Assembly: GCA_046331705.1 (NCBI GenBank)
Contig: JAXLQJ010000056.1
Span: 1-47,553, forward strand
Origin: JADJOY01 sp046331705 [NCBI: bacterium]
GTDB taxonomy: Bacteria; JADJOY01
Reading direction: 5' to 3'
DNA length: 47,553 nt
The position numbers were made by a program, and so were the translations under genes. The notes beneath the pieces were generated by a model. The model did not search any database. It was not told the origin of the DNA and saw nothing but the letters and a program-made list of their open reading frames with translations. Below, piece by piece: positions 1 through 9,286 of the stretch. Numbering within the stretch: the first letter of the stretch is position 1; each line of letters opens with the position of its first letter.

Positions 1-259
1 CGTCGGCTCGGCGTCGCAGCGCGGCGCTGCCGAGCACCAACGCGACGAGCGCAGGGACGAGTCCCGCGACGAGCAGGTAAGCGTGAAGCGTTGCCCAGAG
101 CGCCGGATCGTGCACGCCACGAGCATAGTCGGAGCCTCCGCTGAACCACCACGGAAGAAGCGTGCGACCGATGCGGAGCAGCGCCAGGGAGCCCGCGAGC
201 GCGAACCCGATGGCGTACGAGATCCTCACACCCAGGTCAGGGCGAGCCGTCGACGCCAC
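1..259 (-). CDS. Membrane protein, unknown function, N-terminal fragment (cut by window edge)
   Basis: An open frame on the minus strand enters from rplQ and runs to base 1 without a stop. From the GTG at 257-259 it reads MASTARPDLGVRISYAIGFA and continues with a hydrophobic stretch, a short loop rich in Trp, Gly and Asp, and a second hydrophobic stretch (LHAYLLVAGLVPALVALVLG). Two predicted membrane helices in the first 85 residues suggest an inner-membrane protein. A GTG at 227-229 is an alternative start. It lies 26 bases after the rplQ stop and may be the last gene of the operon or an independent gene. No family is recognised and the C-terminal part is outside the window. Confidence 0.5.
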   Translation of the reverse strand, partial: MASTARPDLGVRISYAIGFALAGSLALLRIGRTLLPWWFSGGSDYARGVHDPALWATLHAYLLVAGLVPALVALVLGSAALRRRAD

Positions 260-285
260 TGCGGTCCCGGGCTCGGCTCCGACGA

Positions 286-759
286 TCAGCTCGCGGGTGA
301 CGTCGCGGCGGTGCTCGATTCGGCAGCAGCCGTGTCCGCGACACCCTTGGGGGCTTCCTTCCGCTTCTTCTTCCGCGCGGCGATGTCCTTCCGCGTCTTC
401 TCGTTCGCGGCCAGGAACTGGATCATCGCCATCGGCGCCGCATCCCCAGGACGGGAACCGATCTTGACGATTCGCGTGTAGCCGCCGGCGCGCGTTCCAT
501 AGCGTGGCGCCAGCTCCTCGAACAGCTTCTTCGCCGTGGGACGGCCGTGGATCCAACGCATGGCCTGCCGGCGCGCGTGCAACGTGTTGGTCTTCCCCAG
601 GGTGATGAGGCGCTCGGCATACGGCCGAAGCGCCTTCGCCTTCGCCACCGTGGTGATGACGCGCTCGTTCTCGATCAACGACGTCGCGAGATTCTTGAGC
701 AACGCGCGACGATGCGCGGCGGTGCGGTTCAGTTTGACGACGGAATTACGATGACGCAT
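286..759 (-). CDS. rplQ: 50S ribosomal protein L17
   Basis: L17 binds 23S rRNA near the peptide exit tunnel. The 157-residue product opens with the family signature MRHRNSVVKLNRTAAHRRAL and contains the conserved LATSLIENERVITTVAKAK segment. About 40 extra C-terminal residues follow the conserved core: first Lys/Arg-rich, then Ala/Ser/Thr-rich (AAESSTAATSPAS), so the protein is longer than the usual 115-130 residues. It is the last ribosomal gene of the alpha operon, 47 bases after rpoA, which is the classical rpoA-rplQ order. Confidence 0.97.
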   Translation of the reverse strand: MRHRNSVVKLNRTAAHRRALLKNLATSLIENERVITTVAKAKALRPYAERLITLGKTNTLHARRQAMRWIHGRPTAKKLFEELAPRYGTRAGGYTRIVKIGSRPGDAAPMAMIQFLAANEKTRKDIAARKKKRKEAPKGVADTAAAESSTAATSPAS

Positions 760-806
760 GGCTGCCTCGCAACGACTTTGCTCGCGGGTCTACGTGGGAA
801 GGCCGG

Positions 807-1841
807 TCAGACCCGATCCGTCGCACCCTGCTGTTCGCGCTCTCGCTTCATTCGCTCGATCTGATCGCCACTCGGAAAGCTCTCGAGGCGCATGCCGAGG
901 CTGAGCCCCATGCTCTTCAAGACCGACTTGATCTCTGCGAGCGACTTGCGTCCGAAGTTCTTGGTACGAAGCATCTCTTCTTCGGTGCGCTGCACGAGAT
1001 CGCCAACGTAGCGGATGTTGTCGTTCTTGAGGCAGTTGGCGGAACGCGCCGAGAGCTCGAGCTCGTCGACCGAACGGAACAGATGCTCGTTGAACTCCGT
1101 GAGCACCTGGGTGGTCGCCTCCTGCGGCTCCTCGGACTCCTCGAAGTTGATGAAGATCGCAAGCTGGGACTGGAAGATCTTCGCTGCGTACGCAACCGCG
1201 TCCTCCGGGCGGATGCTGCCGTCCGTCCAGACCTCGAGGATCAGCCGGTTGTAGTCCGTGCGCTGGCCGACGCGTGCGTTCGTGACGGTGTAGTTGACTC
1301 GCCGGATCGGCGAGAAGATCGCGTCGATCGGAATGTACCCGATGGGGCGATCCTCGTCGGCGGCACCGCGCTCCGCCGGGACGTATCCGCGGCCCACGTC
1401 GATCGTGAGATCCATGCGAAGCCGGCCGTCCTCGGACAGCGTGGCGATGTGTGCCTCCGGGTTCAGGATCTCGACGTTGTGGTCGACCTGGATCTGCCCG
1501 GCGGTGACACGCCCCGGTCCCCGGACGTCGATCTTCCCGTGTCGCGGGCCATCGCCGTCCACCGAGAGACGCACTTCCTTCAGATTGAGCACGACGTCCG
1601 TCACGTCCTCGACCACCCCGAAGATCGTCGAGAACTCGTGGTCGACTCCCTCGATCTGCGCGCCGGTGATGGCGGCGCCTTGCAGCGACGAGAGCAAGAT
1701 GCGCCGCAGACCGTTGCCCAGCGTGATGCCGAAGCCACGCTCGAGCGGCGCCGCGTAGAACTTGCCGTACGTCGACGTCAGCGTGTCCGCGTCGTGCTCG
1801 AGCCGCTTCGGTCGAATCAGATCCTTCCAAGGTGCGTTCAT
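807..1841 (-). CDS. rpoA: DNA-directed RNA polymerase subunit alpha
   Basis: The alpha subunit dimerises to scaffold core RNA polymerase and contacts UP elements and activators. The 344-residue product has the N-terminal dimerisation domain ([20 protein letters not shown] near residues 38-57) and a C-terminal helix-hairpin-helix domain ([20 protein letters not shown], then [20 protein letters not shown]). Both domains and the linker are intact and the length is close to the usual 330-340. It sits 49 bases downstream of rpsD, the standard alpha-operon order rpsM-rpsK-rpsD-rpoA-rplQ. Confidence 0.99.
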   Translation of the reverse strand: MNAPWKDLIRPKRLEHDADTLTSTYGKFYAAPLERGFGITLGNGLRRILLSSLQGAAITGAQIEGVDHEFSTIFGVVEDVTDVVLNLKEVRLSVDGDGPRHGKIDVRGPGRVTAGQIQVDHNVEILNPEAHIATLSEDGRLRMDLTIDVGRGYVPAERGAADEDRPIGYIPIDAIFSPIRRVNYTVTNARVGQRTDYNRLILEVWTDGSIRPEDAVAYAAKIFQSQLAIFINFEESEEPQEATTQVLTEFNEHLFRSVDELELSARSANCLKNDNIRYVGDLVQRTEEEMLRTKNFGRKSLAEIKSVLKSMGLSLGMRLESFPSGDQIERMKREREQQGATDRV

Positions 1842-1890
1842 TCGTCCTCCCCCTCCTCGTGCGCTGATCTCCGCGAACGGCGGAGGGTCG

Positions 1891-2520
1891 TCACTTGCTG
1901 TAGAGCTCGACTACGAGACGTTCGTGGATCTCGGGCGTCGTCAGGTCGTCACGCTTCGGCATCTCCCTGACCTTGCCTCGAAACTGGTCGCGGTCCAGCT
2001 CCAGCCACGACGGCACGCCACGGCGCACGACGCTCTCGAGCGCCGACTGAACGCGTGTGAGCTTTCGACTGCCAGTGCGCACCTCGATCACGTCGCCGGC
2101 GCGCGTCAGATACGAGGGGATGTTCACCTTGCGGCCGTTGATCGCGACGTGTCCGTGCCGCACCAGCTGGCGAGCCTCGTTGCGCGAGCTGGCGAATCCC
2201 AGCCGGTACGCCACGTTGTCGAGGCGTCGCTCGAGTAGCTGCAACAGATTCTCGCCGGTGATCCCCTTCATCCGGTCGGCGCGATAGAAGTACGAGCGGA
2301 ACTGCTCCTCCATCAGCCCGTAGACGCGCTTGACCTTCTGCTTCTCACGAAGCTGGACACCATATTCGGAGAACTTCGGTCGCAGCTGCCCATGCTGCCC
2401 AGGGGGGTAGTTGCGTCGATCGATCGCGCACTTCTCGCTGTAGCAGCGGTCGCCCTTCAGAAACAAGCGCGCATTCTCCCGGCGACAAAGCCGGCACACG
2501 GATCCACGATAGCGAGCCAA
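1891..2520 (-). CDS. rpsD: 30S ribosomal protein S4 (zinc-type)
   Basis: S4 is a primary 16S rRNA-binding protein that nucleates small-subunit assembly; in many bacteria it also represses the alpha operon. The 209-residue product begins [12 protein letters not shown] and has four N-terminal cysteines (C9, C12, C26, C31), so it is the zinc-binding form. The S4 RNA-binding domain follows ([20 protein letters not shown], then [20 protein letters not shown]). It lies 21 bases after rpsK. Confidence 0.98.
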   Translation of the reverse strand: MARYRGSVCRLCRRENARLFLKGDRCYSEKCAIDRRNYPPGQHGQLRPKFSEYGVQLREKQKVKRVYGLMEEQFRSYFYRADRMKGITGENLLQLLERRLDNVAYRLGFASSRNEARQLVRHGHVAINGRKVNIPSYLTRAGDVIEVRTGSRKLTRVQSALESVVRRGVPSWLELDRDQFRGKVREMPKRDDLTTPEIHERLVVELYSK

Positions 2521-2541
2521 AGCGAACCTCCTCCTTCGACG

Positions 2542-2943
2542 TCAGACCCGTCGGCGCTTCGGCTGACGGCAACCGTTGTGGGGAATCGGGGTGACGTCCT
2601 TGATCATCGTCACTCCCACGCCCGTCGTCTGGATCGCGCGCAGCGCCGCCTCGCGTCCCGCGCCCGGCCCCTGGACTCGGATCTGCACGGTCTTGAGTCC
2701 CTGATCCTGAGCCTTCCGGATCGCTTCCTTACAAGCGAGCTGGGCGGCAAACGGCGTGCTCTTGCGCGAGCCCTTGAAGCCTTCCGTTCCGGCACTCGCC
2801 CACGAAACGACGTTTCCCGTCGGATCGGTGACCGTGACGATCGTGTTGTTGAAGGTCGATCGGATGTGAACCACCCCGATCGGCACCACCTTGCGGACCT
2901 TCTTCTTCTTCGATCCGGCAGCTTTCCCTGCAGTCGTAGCCAC
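2542..2943 (-). CDS. rpsK: 30S ribosomal protein S11
   Basis: S11 sits on the 30S platform and contacts the 690 loop near the E site. The 133-residue product has a Lys-rich N-terminus, the signature [20 protein letters not shown] and the C-terminal [18 protein letters not shown] that is nearly invariant in the family. It is placed between rpsM and rpsD, as is standard. Confidence 0.98.
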   Translation of the reverse strand: MATTAGKAAGSKKKKVRKVVPIGVVHIRSTFNNTIVTVTDPTGNVVSWASAGTEGFKGSRKSTPFAAQLACKEAIRKAQDQGLKTVQIRVQGPGAGREAALRAIQTTGVGVTMIKDVTPIPHNGCRQPKRRRV

Positions 2944-2994
2944 TGGTCATCTCTCCCTGTCGTGCGCTTGCTCGTGGGCGCCCGCCGATTCGCT

Positions 2995-3366
2995 TCAGCG
3001 CGGCTTCGGTCCTGTGCTCCCGCGACGCGGGCCCTTCCTCGTTCGCGAGTTGGTGCGCGTGCGCTGCCCGCGCACCGGCAGCCCCTTGCGGTGCCGCAGG
3101 CCTCGGTAACACCCCAGATCCATCAGCCGCTTGATGTTCATCGAGACCTCGCGTCGCAGGTCGCCCTCGACCTGGTAGCGGGTGTCGATGATGCGGCGAA
3201 TGCGGACGAGATCGTCGTCCGTGAGGTCGTCGGACTTCTTGTCGAGCTCGACCTCGGCGCCCTCGAGGATCTTGCGAGCTCGGGACCGACCAATGCCGAA
3301 GATGTAGGTGAGTGCAATCTCGATGCGCTTGTTGCGCGGGAGATCGACGCCAGCGATTCGCGCCAA
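2995..3366 (-). CDS. rpsM: 30S ribosomal protein S13
   Basis: S13 is in the 30S head, contacts L5 across the subunit bridge and touches P-site tRNA. The 123-residue product starts [20 protein letters not shown] and has the helix-two-turn-helix core ([20 protein letters not shown]) and the basic tail ([20 protein letters not shown]). It follows rpmJ by 13 bases and heads the rpsM-rpsK-rpsD-rpoA-rplQ group. Confidence 0.98.
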   Translation of the reverse strand: MARIAGVDLPRNKRIEIALTYIFGIGRSRARKILEGAEVELDKKSDDLTDDDLVRIRRIIDTRYQVEGDLRREVSMNIKRLMDLGCYRGLRHRKGLPVRGQRTRTNSRTRKGPRRGSTGPKPR

Positions 3367-3379
3367 GTCTAGGCCCTCC

Positions 3380-3493
3380 TCATCCCTGGCGCTGCTTGTG
3401 CCGAGGGTTTTCGCAGATCACTCGGACGACTCCCTTGCGCCGAAGGACCTTGCATTTTGCACAGATCTTTTTGACCGAAGCTCGTACCTTCAT
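3380..3493 (-). CDS. rpmJ: 50S ribosomal protein L36 (zinc-type)
   Basis: A 37-residue product reading [20 protein letters not shown] and ending in NPRHKQRQG matches L36 along its length. The cysteines at 11, 14 and 27 and the histidine at 32 form the zinc-ribbon ligands (C+ form). Start ATG is at 3491-3493 and stop TGA at 3380-3382. It sits between adk and rpsM. In most genomes map and infA come between adk and rpmJ, but only 42 bases separate rpmJ from adk here, so both are missing from this location. Confidence 0.97.
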   Translation of the reverse strand: MKVRASVKKICAKCKVLRRKGVVRVICENPRHKQRQG

Positions 3494-3535
3494 GTCGCTC
3501 TCTCGTCGTTGCCCGCAATTGGCCAAGCGGCCGAT

Positions 3536-4216
3536 TCATCCAATGGTCTTCGTCACGGAATCCTGATGCTCGAGCCGCCCGAGACGCGAGGTGAGCTGAT
3601 CGAACACTTGGTCAGCGGTCCCGTCGGCGCGAATTCGCTCGAGTGCTCCGGCCCGCTGGTAGTGATCGGTCAATGGCTCGGTCTGCGCCTTGTACACCGC
3701 CAGCCGCGCTCGTATCGTGTCCTCGCGGTCGTCCGTTCGTTGAATGAGATCCGCGCCACAGCGCGTACACTTCCCGCCCAACCCCAAACCCGTGTCGACG
3801 TGATACGGCTTGCCGCAAGAACCGCACACCCGCCGGCCACCCAACCGCCTCACCACCACCTCGTCATCCACATCCAGGAGCAAGCAGCGATCGACTGCAC
3901 CGTGCGGGCTCGCGGCCAACATCCGATCCAGTGTCTCCGCTTGCCCGACCGTCCTCGGAAATCCATCCAGGATGAAGCCTCTCGCGCAGTCCGGCTGATT
4001 CAAGCGCTCTGCAACCAGGCCGACCACCACTTCGTCGGGAACGAGCTCGCCTCGATCCAGGTATGGCTTGGCGCTCGCACCCAACGCCGAGCCCGAATCG
4101 ACCGCTGCGCGCAGAATGTCGCCCGTCGCCACCCTCGGCACGCCCAGCGCTGCGGCGAGCCGTTCGCCCTGGGTGCCCTTTCCGGCGCCTGGCGGGCCAA
4201 CCAAGATCAGCTTCAT
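3536..4216 (-). CDS. adk: Adenylate kinase
   Basis: Catalyses ATP + AMP to 2 ADP. From the ATG at 4214-4216 the product (226 residues) begins MKLILVGPPGAGKGTQGERL, with the P-loop GPPGAGKGTQ. It also has the AMP-binding GFILDGFPRT motif and a long-form LID with four cysteines (VCGSCGKPY and KCTRCGADL), so it is a zinc-binding LID. A GTG 21 bases upstream (4235-4237) overlaps the secY stop and would add seven residues; the ATG was chosen because MKLILVGPPGAGKGT is the usual family start. The secY-adk order is typical, but the expected downstream map and infA are absent. Confidence 0.96.
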   Translation of the reverse strand: MKLILVGPPGAGKGTQGERLAAALGVPRVATGDILRAAVDSGSALGASAKPYLDRGELVPDEVVVGLVAERLNQPDCARGFILDGFPRTVGQAETLDRMLAASPHGAVDRCLLLDVDDEVVVRRLGGRRVCGSCGKPYHVDTGLGLGGKCTRCGADLIQRTDDREDTIRARLAVYKAQTEPLTDHYQRAGALERIRADGTADQVFDQLTSRLGRLEHQDSVTKTIG

Positions 4217-4233
4217 GCGTCTCGTTCCCTGAC

Positions 4234-5574
4234 TCACCTCCGACCGCGGAAACGACCCCCGCCGCCGGCACCCGACAGGAATCCATCGTAACTACGCGTG
4301 ATCAAGTGAGTCTCTACCTGCGCCAGCGTGTCCATTCCTACCCCGACCACGATGAGCAGTGATGTGCCGCCAAAACCGAAGGGAACGTGAAAGTAGCCGT
4401 ACAGGATCGACGGCAGCACGCAGATCGCGGCCAGGTAAAGGCCACCCACGAGCGTCAGCCGTCCCAGCACACGGTTCAGGTACTCGGCCGTCTTCTTACC
4501 CGGGCGAATCCCGGGAATGTAACCGCCGTAGCGCCGCATGTCATCTGCCACCTTGTCCGGATCGAACTGGATGGCGGCGTAGAAGTACGCGAAGAAGATG
4601 ATCAGGACGACGTAGGCGACGTTGTAGATCCAGCCCTGCCGGTTCATGTTGTTGACGAACCATTCCAGGGAGGGGTGATCGGCGACGAATTCCTTGGGAA
4701 TGAACTGCAGCATCGTCACCGGGAACATGAGCAAGCTGGAGGCGAAGATCGGCGGGATCACGCCGGTCACGTTGAGCTTGAGCGGCAGGTACGTGGATTG
4801 TGCTCCGTACATCTTGCGACCGACGACGCGCTTCGCGTAATGGACCGGTACCCGTCGGTGGGCCCGCTCGAAGTAGACGATCAGCCCCACGACCACGACC
4901 ATGAACGCGAGCAGGATGATGACGCCGAACAAGGGCAGCTCGCGCGTCTCCATCAGTGCAACGATGTTCCCGAGGGCCTGCGGTAGCCGAGCGACGATAC
5001 CGGCGTAGATGACCAGTGAGATGCCGTTCCCGATCCCGCGCTCCGTGATCTGCTCGCCGAGCCACATCAGGAAGACCGTGCCCGAGCACAGCGTGATCAT
5101 CGTGATCAGCTTGAAACCGATCCCCGGGTGAAGCACCACCGAGCCGAGACCACCTTCACCCTGAATGCTCTGGATCCACGCAGAGATCCCGAAAGCCTGG
5201 ACCATGCTGAGCGGGACGGTGGCGTAGCGCGTGTACTGATTGATGCGCCGCCGCCCCGCCTCGCCCTCCTTCTGCACCTTCTCCAAGCTCGGAATCACGA
5301 CCGTCAGCAGCTGCAGGATGATCGACGCGCTGATGTACGGCATGATGCCCAGCGCAAAAACCGAAAAGCGCTCGAGCGCTCCGCCCGTGAAGAGATTGAA
5401 CAGGCCGAAGACGTTCGTCTCCTGGCTCTGGAAGAACCGCTCGAGCTCCGGCCCATTGATTCCGGGCACGGGGACGTGCACCCCGAACCGATAGACCGCG
5501 AGCAAGACGACGGTCCACCAGAGCCGCCGCTTGAGCTCTGGAATCTTGGGGATGTTCTCGATGCCGCTCAGCAC
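4234..5574 (-). CDS. secY: Preprotein translocase subunit SecY
   Basis: SecY is the channel of the general secretion translocon. From the GTG at 5572-5574 the product has 446 residues, the usual size, beginning MLSGIENIPKIPELKRRLWW and containing ten hydrophobic segments. Recognisable parts are the plug/TM2 region (NVFGLFNLFTGGALERFSVF then ALGIMPYISASIILQLLTVV), the cytoplasmic loop before TM7 (YAKRVVGRKMYGAQSTYLPL) and the SNM-like NVTGVIPPIFASSLLMFP. The frame stays open into rplO but that extension is Arg/Ser-rich and unlike SecY, so the GTG seven bases after the rplO stop is preferred. The partner secE is at 30198-30434. Confidence 0.97.
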   Translation of the reverse strand: MLSGIENIPKIPELKRRLWWTVVLLAVYRFGVHVPVPGINGPELERFFQSQETNVFGLFNLFTGGALERFSVFALGIMPYISASIILQLLTVVIPSLEKVQKEGEAGRRRINQYTRYATVPLSMVQAFGISAWIQSIQGEGGLGSVVLHPGIGFKLITMITLCSGTVFLMWLGEQITERGIGNGISLVIYAGIVARLPQALGNIVALMETRELPLFGVIILLAFMVVVVGLIVYFERAHRRVPVHYAKRVVGRKMYGAQSTYLPLKLNVTGVIPPIFASSLLMFPVTMLQFIPKEFVADHPSLEWFVNNMNRQGWIYNVAYVVLIIFFAYFYAAIQFDPDKVADDMRRYGGYIPGIRPGKKTAEYLNRVLGRLTLVGGLYLAAICVLPSILYGYFHVPFGFGGTSLLIVVGVGMDTLAQVETHLITRSYDGFLSGAGGGGRFRGRR

Positions 5575-5581
5575 GTCCGAC

Positions 5582-6034
5582 TCACTCGACGATCTCGACC
5601 GTGCCGCCGGCCGCTTCGATCTTCGCCCGCGCCGCCGGGCTGACGGCCGCGACTCTGACGGTGAGCGGACGGTCCACGTCGCCATCCGCCAACACCTTCA
5701 CGCCGTGCAGCGCTTTCGGGATCCGCCCGATCGCCAGCAAACCGGCTGCGTCGACGACGGAGAGCGGCTCGAAGAGACCGAGGTCCCGAACGTTGATGAC
5801 GGCGTAACGAACCCGCGATGGGCTACGAAAGCCACGCTTCGGGATTCGGCGGCTCAACGCCATCTGACCGCCCTCGAAGCTCCGCGGAATGTGGCCCGCG
5901 CCGGACCGTGCCTTCTGGCCCTTGTGTCCCTTACCGGCAGTTCCGCCCGTGCCGGAACCCGAGCCACGCCCCACCCGATGGCGATTGCGCCGTGCGCCAC
6001 GCGCCGGCTTCAGTGATTTCAGCGAAGTGCCCAT
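5582..6034 (-). CDS. rplO: 50S ribosomal protein L15
   Basis: L15 is a late-assembly 23S rRNA-binding protein. The product (150 residues from the ATG at 6032-6034) has the Gly/Arg/Lys-rich N-terminal extension (RVGRGSGSGTGGTAGKGHKG) and the globular C-terminal domain ending GGTVEIVE. An in-frame GTG directly precedes the ATG (6035-6037). A GGAGAGGGG Shine-Dalgarno stretch lies just upstream and fits the ATG. It is in the standard rpmD-rplO-secY order. Confidence 0.96.
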   Translation of the reverse strand: MGTSLKSLKPARGARRNRHRVGRGSGSGTGGTAGKGHKGQKARSGAGHIPRSFEGGQMALSRRIPKRGFRSPSRVRYAVINVRDLGLFEPLSVVDAAGLLAIGRIPKALHGVKVLADGDVDRPLTVRVAAVSPAARAKIEAAGGTVEIVE

Positions 6035-6068
6035 CACGCCCCTCTCCAGACTACGCTTCCGTCAGTGG

Positions 6069-6275
6069 TCAGCCAGCGGCGCCGGCCGAGCTCGTTTCCT
6101 CGACCGAAACGAGATGGATCACCTTCTTGACCATCCCACGAAACGAGGGAGTGTTCGGGCGAATGACCGGTCGACCCACTCGCTTCAACCCGAGGCCAAC
6201 GAGGGTCTCCCGCTGGGTCTTCGGGGTGCCGATCGGGCTGCGCACCAGTGTGATTCGAAGATGGGATTCACTCAT
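6069..6275 (-). CDS. rpmD: 50S ribosomal protein L30
   Basis: Small 68-residue protein starting MSESHLRITLVRSPIGTPKT with the family core LGLKRVGRPVIRPNTPSFRG. A TTG at 6288-6290 is in frame, but the ATG at 6273-6275 is preceded by GAGGT and fits the family start. The gene lies 11 bases after the rpsE stop. L30 is lost in some bacterial groups but is retained here. Confidence 0.95.
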   Translation of the reverse strand: MSESHLRITLVRSPIGTPKTQRETLVGLGLKRVGRPVIRPNTPSFRGMVKKVIHLVSVEETSSAGAAG

Positions 6276-6286
6276 CGTCGCAGACC

Positions 6287-6802
6287 TCAACGCTGTTGAT
6301 ACGGCAGGTCGGCCAACCGGCGCCCGCGCTTACGCGCCACCTCTTCCGGATCGCGGAGCTGCTTCAGCGCTTCGAACGTCGCATGAATCACGTTGTTCGG
6401 GTTGTTCGTTCCAATGCACTTGGTGAGAATGTTCTCGATTCCCGCCGAGTCGAGGACCGCGCGCATGGGTCCGCCCGCGATGACGCCCGTACCCTGCGAG
6501 GCCGGCTTGAGCAACACGCGCCCGGCACCGGCACGCCCCTTCACCTCGTACGGAATCGTCCCCTTCACGATGGGCACACGCACCATCGACGCGCGGGCCT
6601 TCTCGATTCCCTTGCGGATAGCCTCAGGCACCTCTCGCGCCTTGCCGAGGGCAAACCCAACCTTGCCCTGCTTGTCGCCCACGACCACGAGCGCACTGAA
6701 CGAGAAGCGCCGGCCACCCTTGACCACCTTCGCGACGCGGTTGACGTAGACGACCTTGTCGACCAGCCGACTGTCGTCGGAAACGAACTCACGCACGCCC
6801 AT
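6287..6802 (-). CDS. rpsE: 30S ribosomal protein S5
   Basis: S5 stabilises the decoding-site side of the 30S subunit. The 171-residue product has the N-terminal double-stranded RNA-binding-like domain ([20 protein letters not shown], then [20 protein letters not shown]) and the C-terminal domain ([40 protein letters not shown]). Gaps to rplR (9 bases) and rpmD (11 bases) indicate one transcript. Confidence 0.98.
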   Translation of the reverse strand: MGVREFVSDDSRLVDKVVYVNRVAKVVKGGRRFSFSALVVVGDKQGKVGFALGKAREVPEAIRKGIEKARASMVRVPIVKGTIPYEVKGRAGAGRVLLKPASQGTGVIAGGPMRAVLDSAGIENILTKCIGTNNPNNVIHATFEALKQLRDPEEVARKRGRRLADLPYQQR

Positions 6803-6811
6803 CCTCCGATC

Positions 6812-7177
6812 TCAGAATGCAAGGCCTGCTTTTCGGGCCCCGTCGGCGACCGCCTGGATGCGGCCGTGGTACAGGAATCCGTTTCGATCGAACACCACCG
6901 CGCTGATCTCGCGGGCGAGTGCCCGCGCCGCCACCAGCTCGCCCACCTTGGCCGCAGCTTCCTTACCCCAGGGCTTCACGCCCGCGCCGCGAATCTCCGG
7001 GCTCAGCGACGACGCCGCCACCAGCGTCGTGCCCGTCACGTCGTCGATCACCTGCGCGTAGATGTGCTTCTCGCTGCGGTAGACGCTGAGGCGCGGGCGA
7101 CCGCTCGCGCCGCGCACCTTGCGGCGCACGCGATCACGGCGCCGACTCCAGCCAAGCTTCTTCCGATTCGTGTTCAT
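6812..7177 (-). CDS. rplR: 50S ribosomal protein L18
   Basis: L18 binds 5S rRNA with L5. From the ATG at 7175-7177 the product is 121 residues, starting [20 protein letters not shown], with the conserved [20 protein letters not shown] and the C-terminal [20 protein letters not shown]. The frame is open six codons further upstream, but the chosen ATG gives the usual N-terminus and has GAGG upstream. Confidence 0.97.
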   Translation of the reverse strand: MNTNRKKLGWSRRRDRVRRKVRGASGRPRLSVYRSEKHIYAQVIDDVTGTTLVAASSLSPEIRGAGVKPWGKEAAAKVGELVAARALAREISAVVFDRNGFLYHGRIQAVADGARKAGLAF

Positions 7178-7191
7178 CACGGACCTCAGGG

Positions 7192-7737
7192 TCACTTCAA
7201 TCCGGTCTTGCCGACCTTCAGCTTGATGACCTCGCCCTCGTTCCGAACACCCTTGCCCTTGTACGGCTCGGGCGGACGCAGGGCACGCAGCTTTGCGACG
7301 GTCTGGCCGATCACCGCCTTGTCCACACCTTCGAGGCTGATCTTCACGGGACGATCGGTCACCTTGGCCGAGACTCCTTCCGGCAGGGGAAACACGATCG
7401 GGTGCGAATAGCCAAGCGCAAGCACCAGGTCTCGACCCTTGAGCTCGGCACGGTAGCCCACCCCGACGATCTCGAGGTTCCGCTGGAAGCCCTTGGACAG
7501 CCCCTCCACCGAGTTGGCGAGCAGGCTACGCATCAAGCCGTGCGTCGCGCGGGCCTGCCGCCCCGCGGCCGCGTCGCTGCGCAACGCGAGGGCGCCGTTG
7601 GAAACGGAGGCCTCGAGTCCGGCCGGCAGCACGCGCTCGACCGAGCCCTTGGAACTCTTGAGCCGCACCGTGTTGCCGTCGACCGTCGCCGACACACCGC
7701 TCGGGAGGGGGATGACTTGCTTACCGATCCGCGACAT
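7192..7737 (-). CDS. rplF: 50S ribosomal protein L6
   Basis: L6 binds near the sarcin-ricin loop and the factor-binding site. The 181-residue product starts [20 protein letters not shown] and contains both L6 repeats; the C-terminal repeat carries the family signature ([20 protein letters not shown]). It follows rpsH by 10 bases in spc-operon order. Confidence 0.98.
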   Translation of the reverse strand: MSRIGKQVIPLPSGVSATVDGNTVRLKSSKGSVERVLPAGLEASVSNGALALRSDAAAGRQARATHGLMRSLLANSVEGLSKGFQRNLEIVGVGYRAELKGRDLVLALGYSHPIVFPLPEGVSAKVTDRPVKISLEGVDKAVIGQTVAKLRALRPPEPYKGKGVRNEGEVIKLKVGKTGLK

Positions 7738-7747
7738 GAACCGCTCC

Positions 7748-8146
7748 TCACCACACCGTGCAGATCAGCTCGCCACCGACGCCGGCCTTGCGCGCCTGCT
7801 GATCCGTGAGCACGCCCTTGGACGTCGACAAGATGGCGATGCCGAGGCCGCCCATGACGAACGGGATCTCGTCCTTGGCCACGTAGCGCCGGATGCTCGG
7901 ACGGCTCTCGCGACGCATGCCGACGATCGCCGGACGCCGCGGCCCCTCGTATCGCAGCTTGATCACGAGCGCACCCTGTGGACCTTCGTCCTTCCACTCC
8001 ACCGACTCGACATAGCCCTCGTCCCGCAGAATCTCGGCCACGCGGCGCTTCAGCGTGGAGCCGGGGATCGTCAGCGTCGCGTGCCGTGCGCGCGCGGCGT
8101 TGCGAATGCGGGCAAGCATGTCGCCAACCGGATCGGTCAAGCTCAT
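7748..8146 (-). CDS. rpsH: 30S ribosomal protein S8
   Basis: S8 binds the central domain of 16S rRNA and, in well-studied bacteria, also represses the spc operon. The 132-residue product starts [20 protein letters not shown] and ends with the conserved [20 protein letters not shown] and GGELICTVW. It lies 21 bases after rpsN. Confidence 0.98.
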   Translation of the reverse strand: MSLTDPVGDMLARIRNAARARHATLTIPGSTLKRRVAEILRDEGYVESVEWKDEGPQGALVIKLRYEGPRRPAIVGMRRESRPSIRRYVAKDEIPFVMGGLGIAILSTSKGVLTDQQARKAGVGGELICTVW

Positions 8147-8167
8147 CGTTTCATTCCTCCGGACGGC

Positions 8168-8353
8168 TCACCAGCTCGACTTGATCACGCCCGGGATCTC
8201 GCCCTGGAGCGCTCGCTTGCGGAAGCAGATTCGGCACATGTCGAACTTGCGATAGTACCCTCGTGCGCGGCCGCAGATCGCACAGCGATGGTAAGCCCGC
8301 ACCTTGAACTTCGGCTTGCGGCGGGCCTTGAGAATCATCGATTTCTTTGCCAC
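8168..8353 (-). CDS. rpsN: 30S ribosomal protein S14 type Z (zinc-type)
   Basis: A 61-residue short-form S14, starting [20 protein letters not shown]. Cysteines at 24, 27, 40 and 43 (CAIC and CRIC) make the zinc site of the C+ form. The conserved C-terminus GVIKSSW is present. It is separated from the rplE stop by three bases. Confidence 0.97.
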   Translation of the reverse strand: MAKKSMILKARRKPKFKVRAYHRCAICGRARGYYRKFDMCRICFRKRALQGEIPGVIKSSW

Positions 8354-8356
8354 GCG

Positions 8357-8956
8357 TCACTCCCCTGCCGGGCGCGGACCCGTCCGTCGAAACGGCATCC
8401 CGAATTCGGCCAGCAACGCACGAGCCTCGTCATCGGTCTTGGCCGTGGTCACGATCGTACAGTTCAGCCCGCGAACACGATCCAGCTTGTCGTAGTCGAT
8501 CTCTGGAAAGATGATCTGTTCCTTGAGTCCGAGCGTGTAGTTGCCACGCCCGTCGAATCCCTTGGGCGACACGCCCTTGAAATCCTTGAGACGCGGAAGC
8601 GCGAGATTCACGAGTCGGTCCAGAAACTCGTACATCCGATCGCCTCGAAGCGTGACCATCGCGCCGATCGGCATGCCCTCGCGAAGCTTGAAGTTCGACA
8701 CCGAACGTCGGGCGCGCGTCACGACAGCCTTCTGGCCGGCGATGATCGTGAGCTGCTCGGCAGCCGCGTCGACGACCTTCGAGTTCTGGATCGCCTCACC
8801 CAGCCCCATGTTGAGCACGATCTTCGTGATACGCGGGGTCTGGAGGCGGTTCCCGTAGCCAAACCTCTCGCGGAGACGAGGCACGACCTCGTCGACGTAC
8901 CGCACCCTCAGCCGCGCCGTGTAGCGCGCGCTTCCTTGAGCCTGCTCAGCCGGCAT
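8357..8956 (-). CDS. rplE: 50S ribosomal protein L5
   Basis: L5 binds 5S rRNA in the central protuberance. The 199-residue product is slightly longer than the usual 179 because of a short N-terminal extension ([18 protein letters not shown]). The conserved segments [20 protein letters not shown] and [20 protein letters not shown] are intact. Its start ATG (8954-8956) lies inside the end of rplX, an 11-base overlap that implies translational coupling. Confidence 0.97.
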   Translation of the reverse strand: MPAEQAQGSARYTARLRVRYVDEVVPRLRERFGYGNRLQTPRITKIVLNMGLGEAIQNSKVVDAAAEQLTIIAGQKAVVTRARRSVSNFKLREGMPIGAMVTLRGDRMYEFLDRLVNLALPRLKDFKGVSPKGFDGRGNYTLGLKEQIIFPEIDYDKLDRVRGLNCTIVTTAKTDDEARALLAEFGMPFRRTGPRPAGE

Positions 8957-9278
8957 CGATCGCCTCCCCGCAGGACTTGCACACGCGAGTGGCGCCTCCG
9001 CCCACCTCGCGCTTGCGCCCGATCCGGGTCGCCTTGCTGCAGCGCGGACACACGACGCGCGCGTTGGAGACGTGCAGCGGCATCTCCTTCTCGACGATGC
9101 CGCCCTGCCGGGCCTTCTGGCTCGGGCGCGTGTGCCGCTTCGCGAAGTTCACGCCTTCGACGACCACGCGGTCCTTCTTCGCCAGCACGCGCAACACCTT
9201 CCCGCGCTTGCCGCGATCCTTTCCGGCGCCGACCTCGACGGTGTCGCCTTTCCGAACGCTGTACGTGTCGTGCTTCAT
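8946..9278 (-). CDS. rplX: 50S ribosomal protein L24, with CxxC pairs
   Basis: L24 starts 50S assembly at the 5' end of 23S rRNA. From the ATG at 9276-9278 the product is 110 residues, starting [20 protein letters not shown] with the KOW motif ([20 protein letters not shown]). The C-terminal part has two CxxC pairs ([10 protein letters not shown] and [10 protein letters not shown]) that probably bind zinc; some bacterial L24 proteins have these and others lack them. The frame is open far upstream, but only the region from this ATG resembles L24. It begins 8 bases after rplN and overlaps rplE by 11. Confidence 0.96.
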   Translation of the reverse strand: MKHDTYSVRKGDTVEVGAGKDRGKRGKVLRVLAKKDRVVVEGVNFAKRHTRPSQKARQGGIVEKEMPLHVSNARVVCPRCSKATRIGRKREVGGGATRVCKSCGEAIDAG

Positions 9279-9286
9279 GCCGAGCC

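Noticed and set aside
5575-5685. SecY N-terminal extension of 37 residues
   Set aside because: Arg/Ser-rich, overlaps the end of rplO and is absent from the SecY family; the GTG at 5572-5574 fits the family start.
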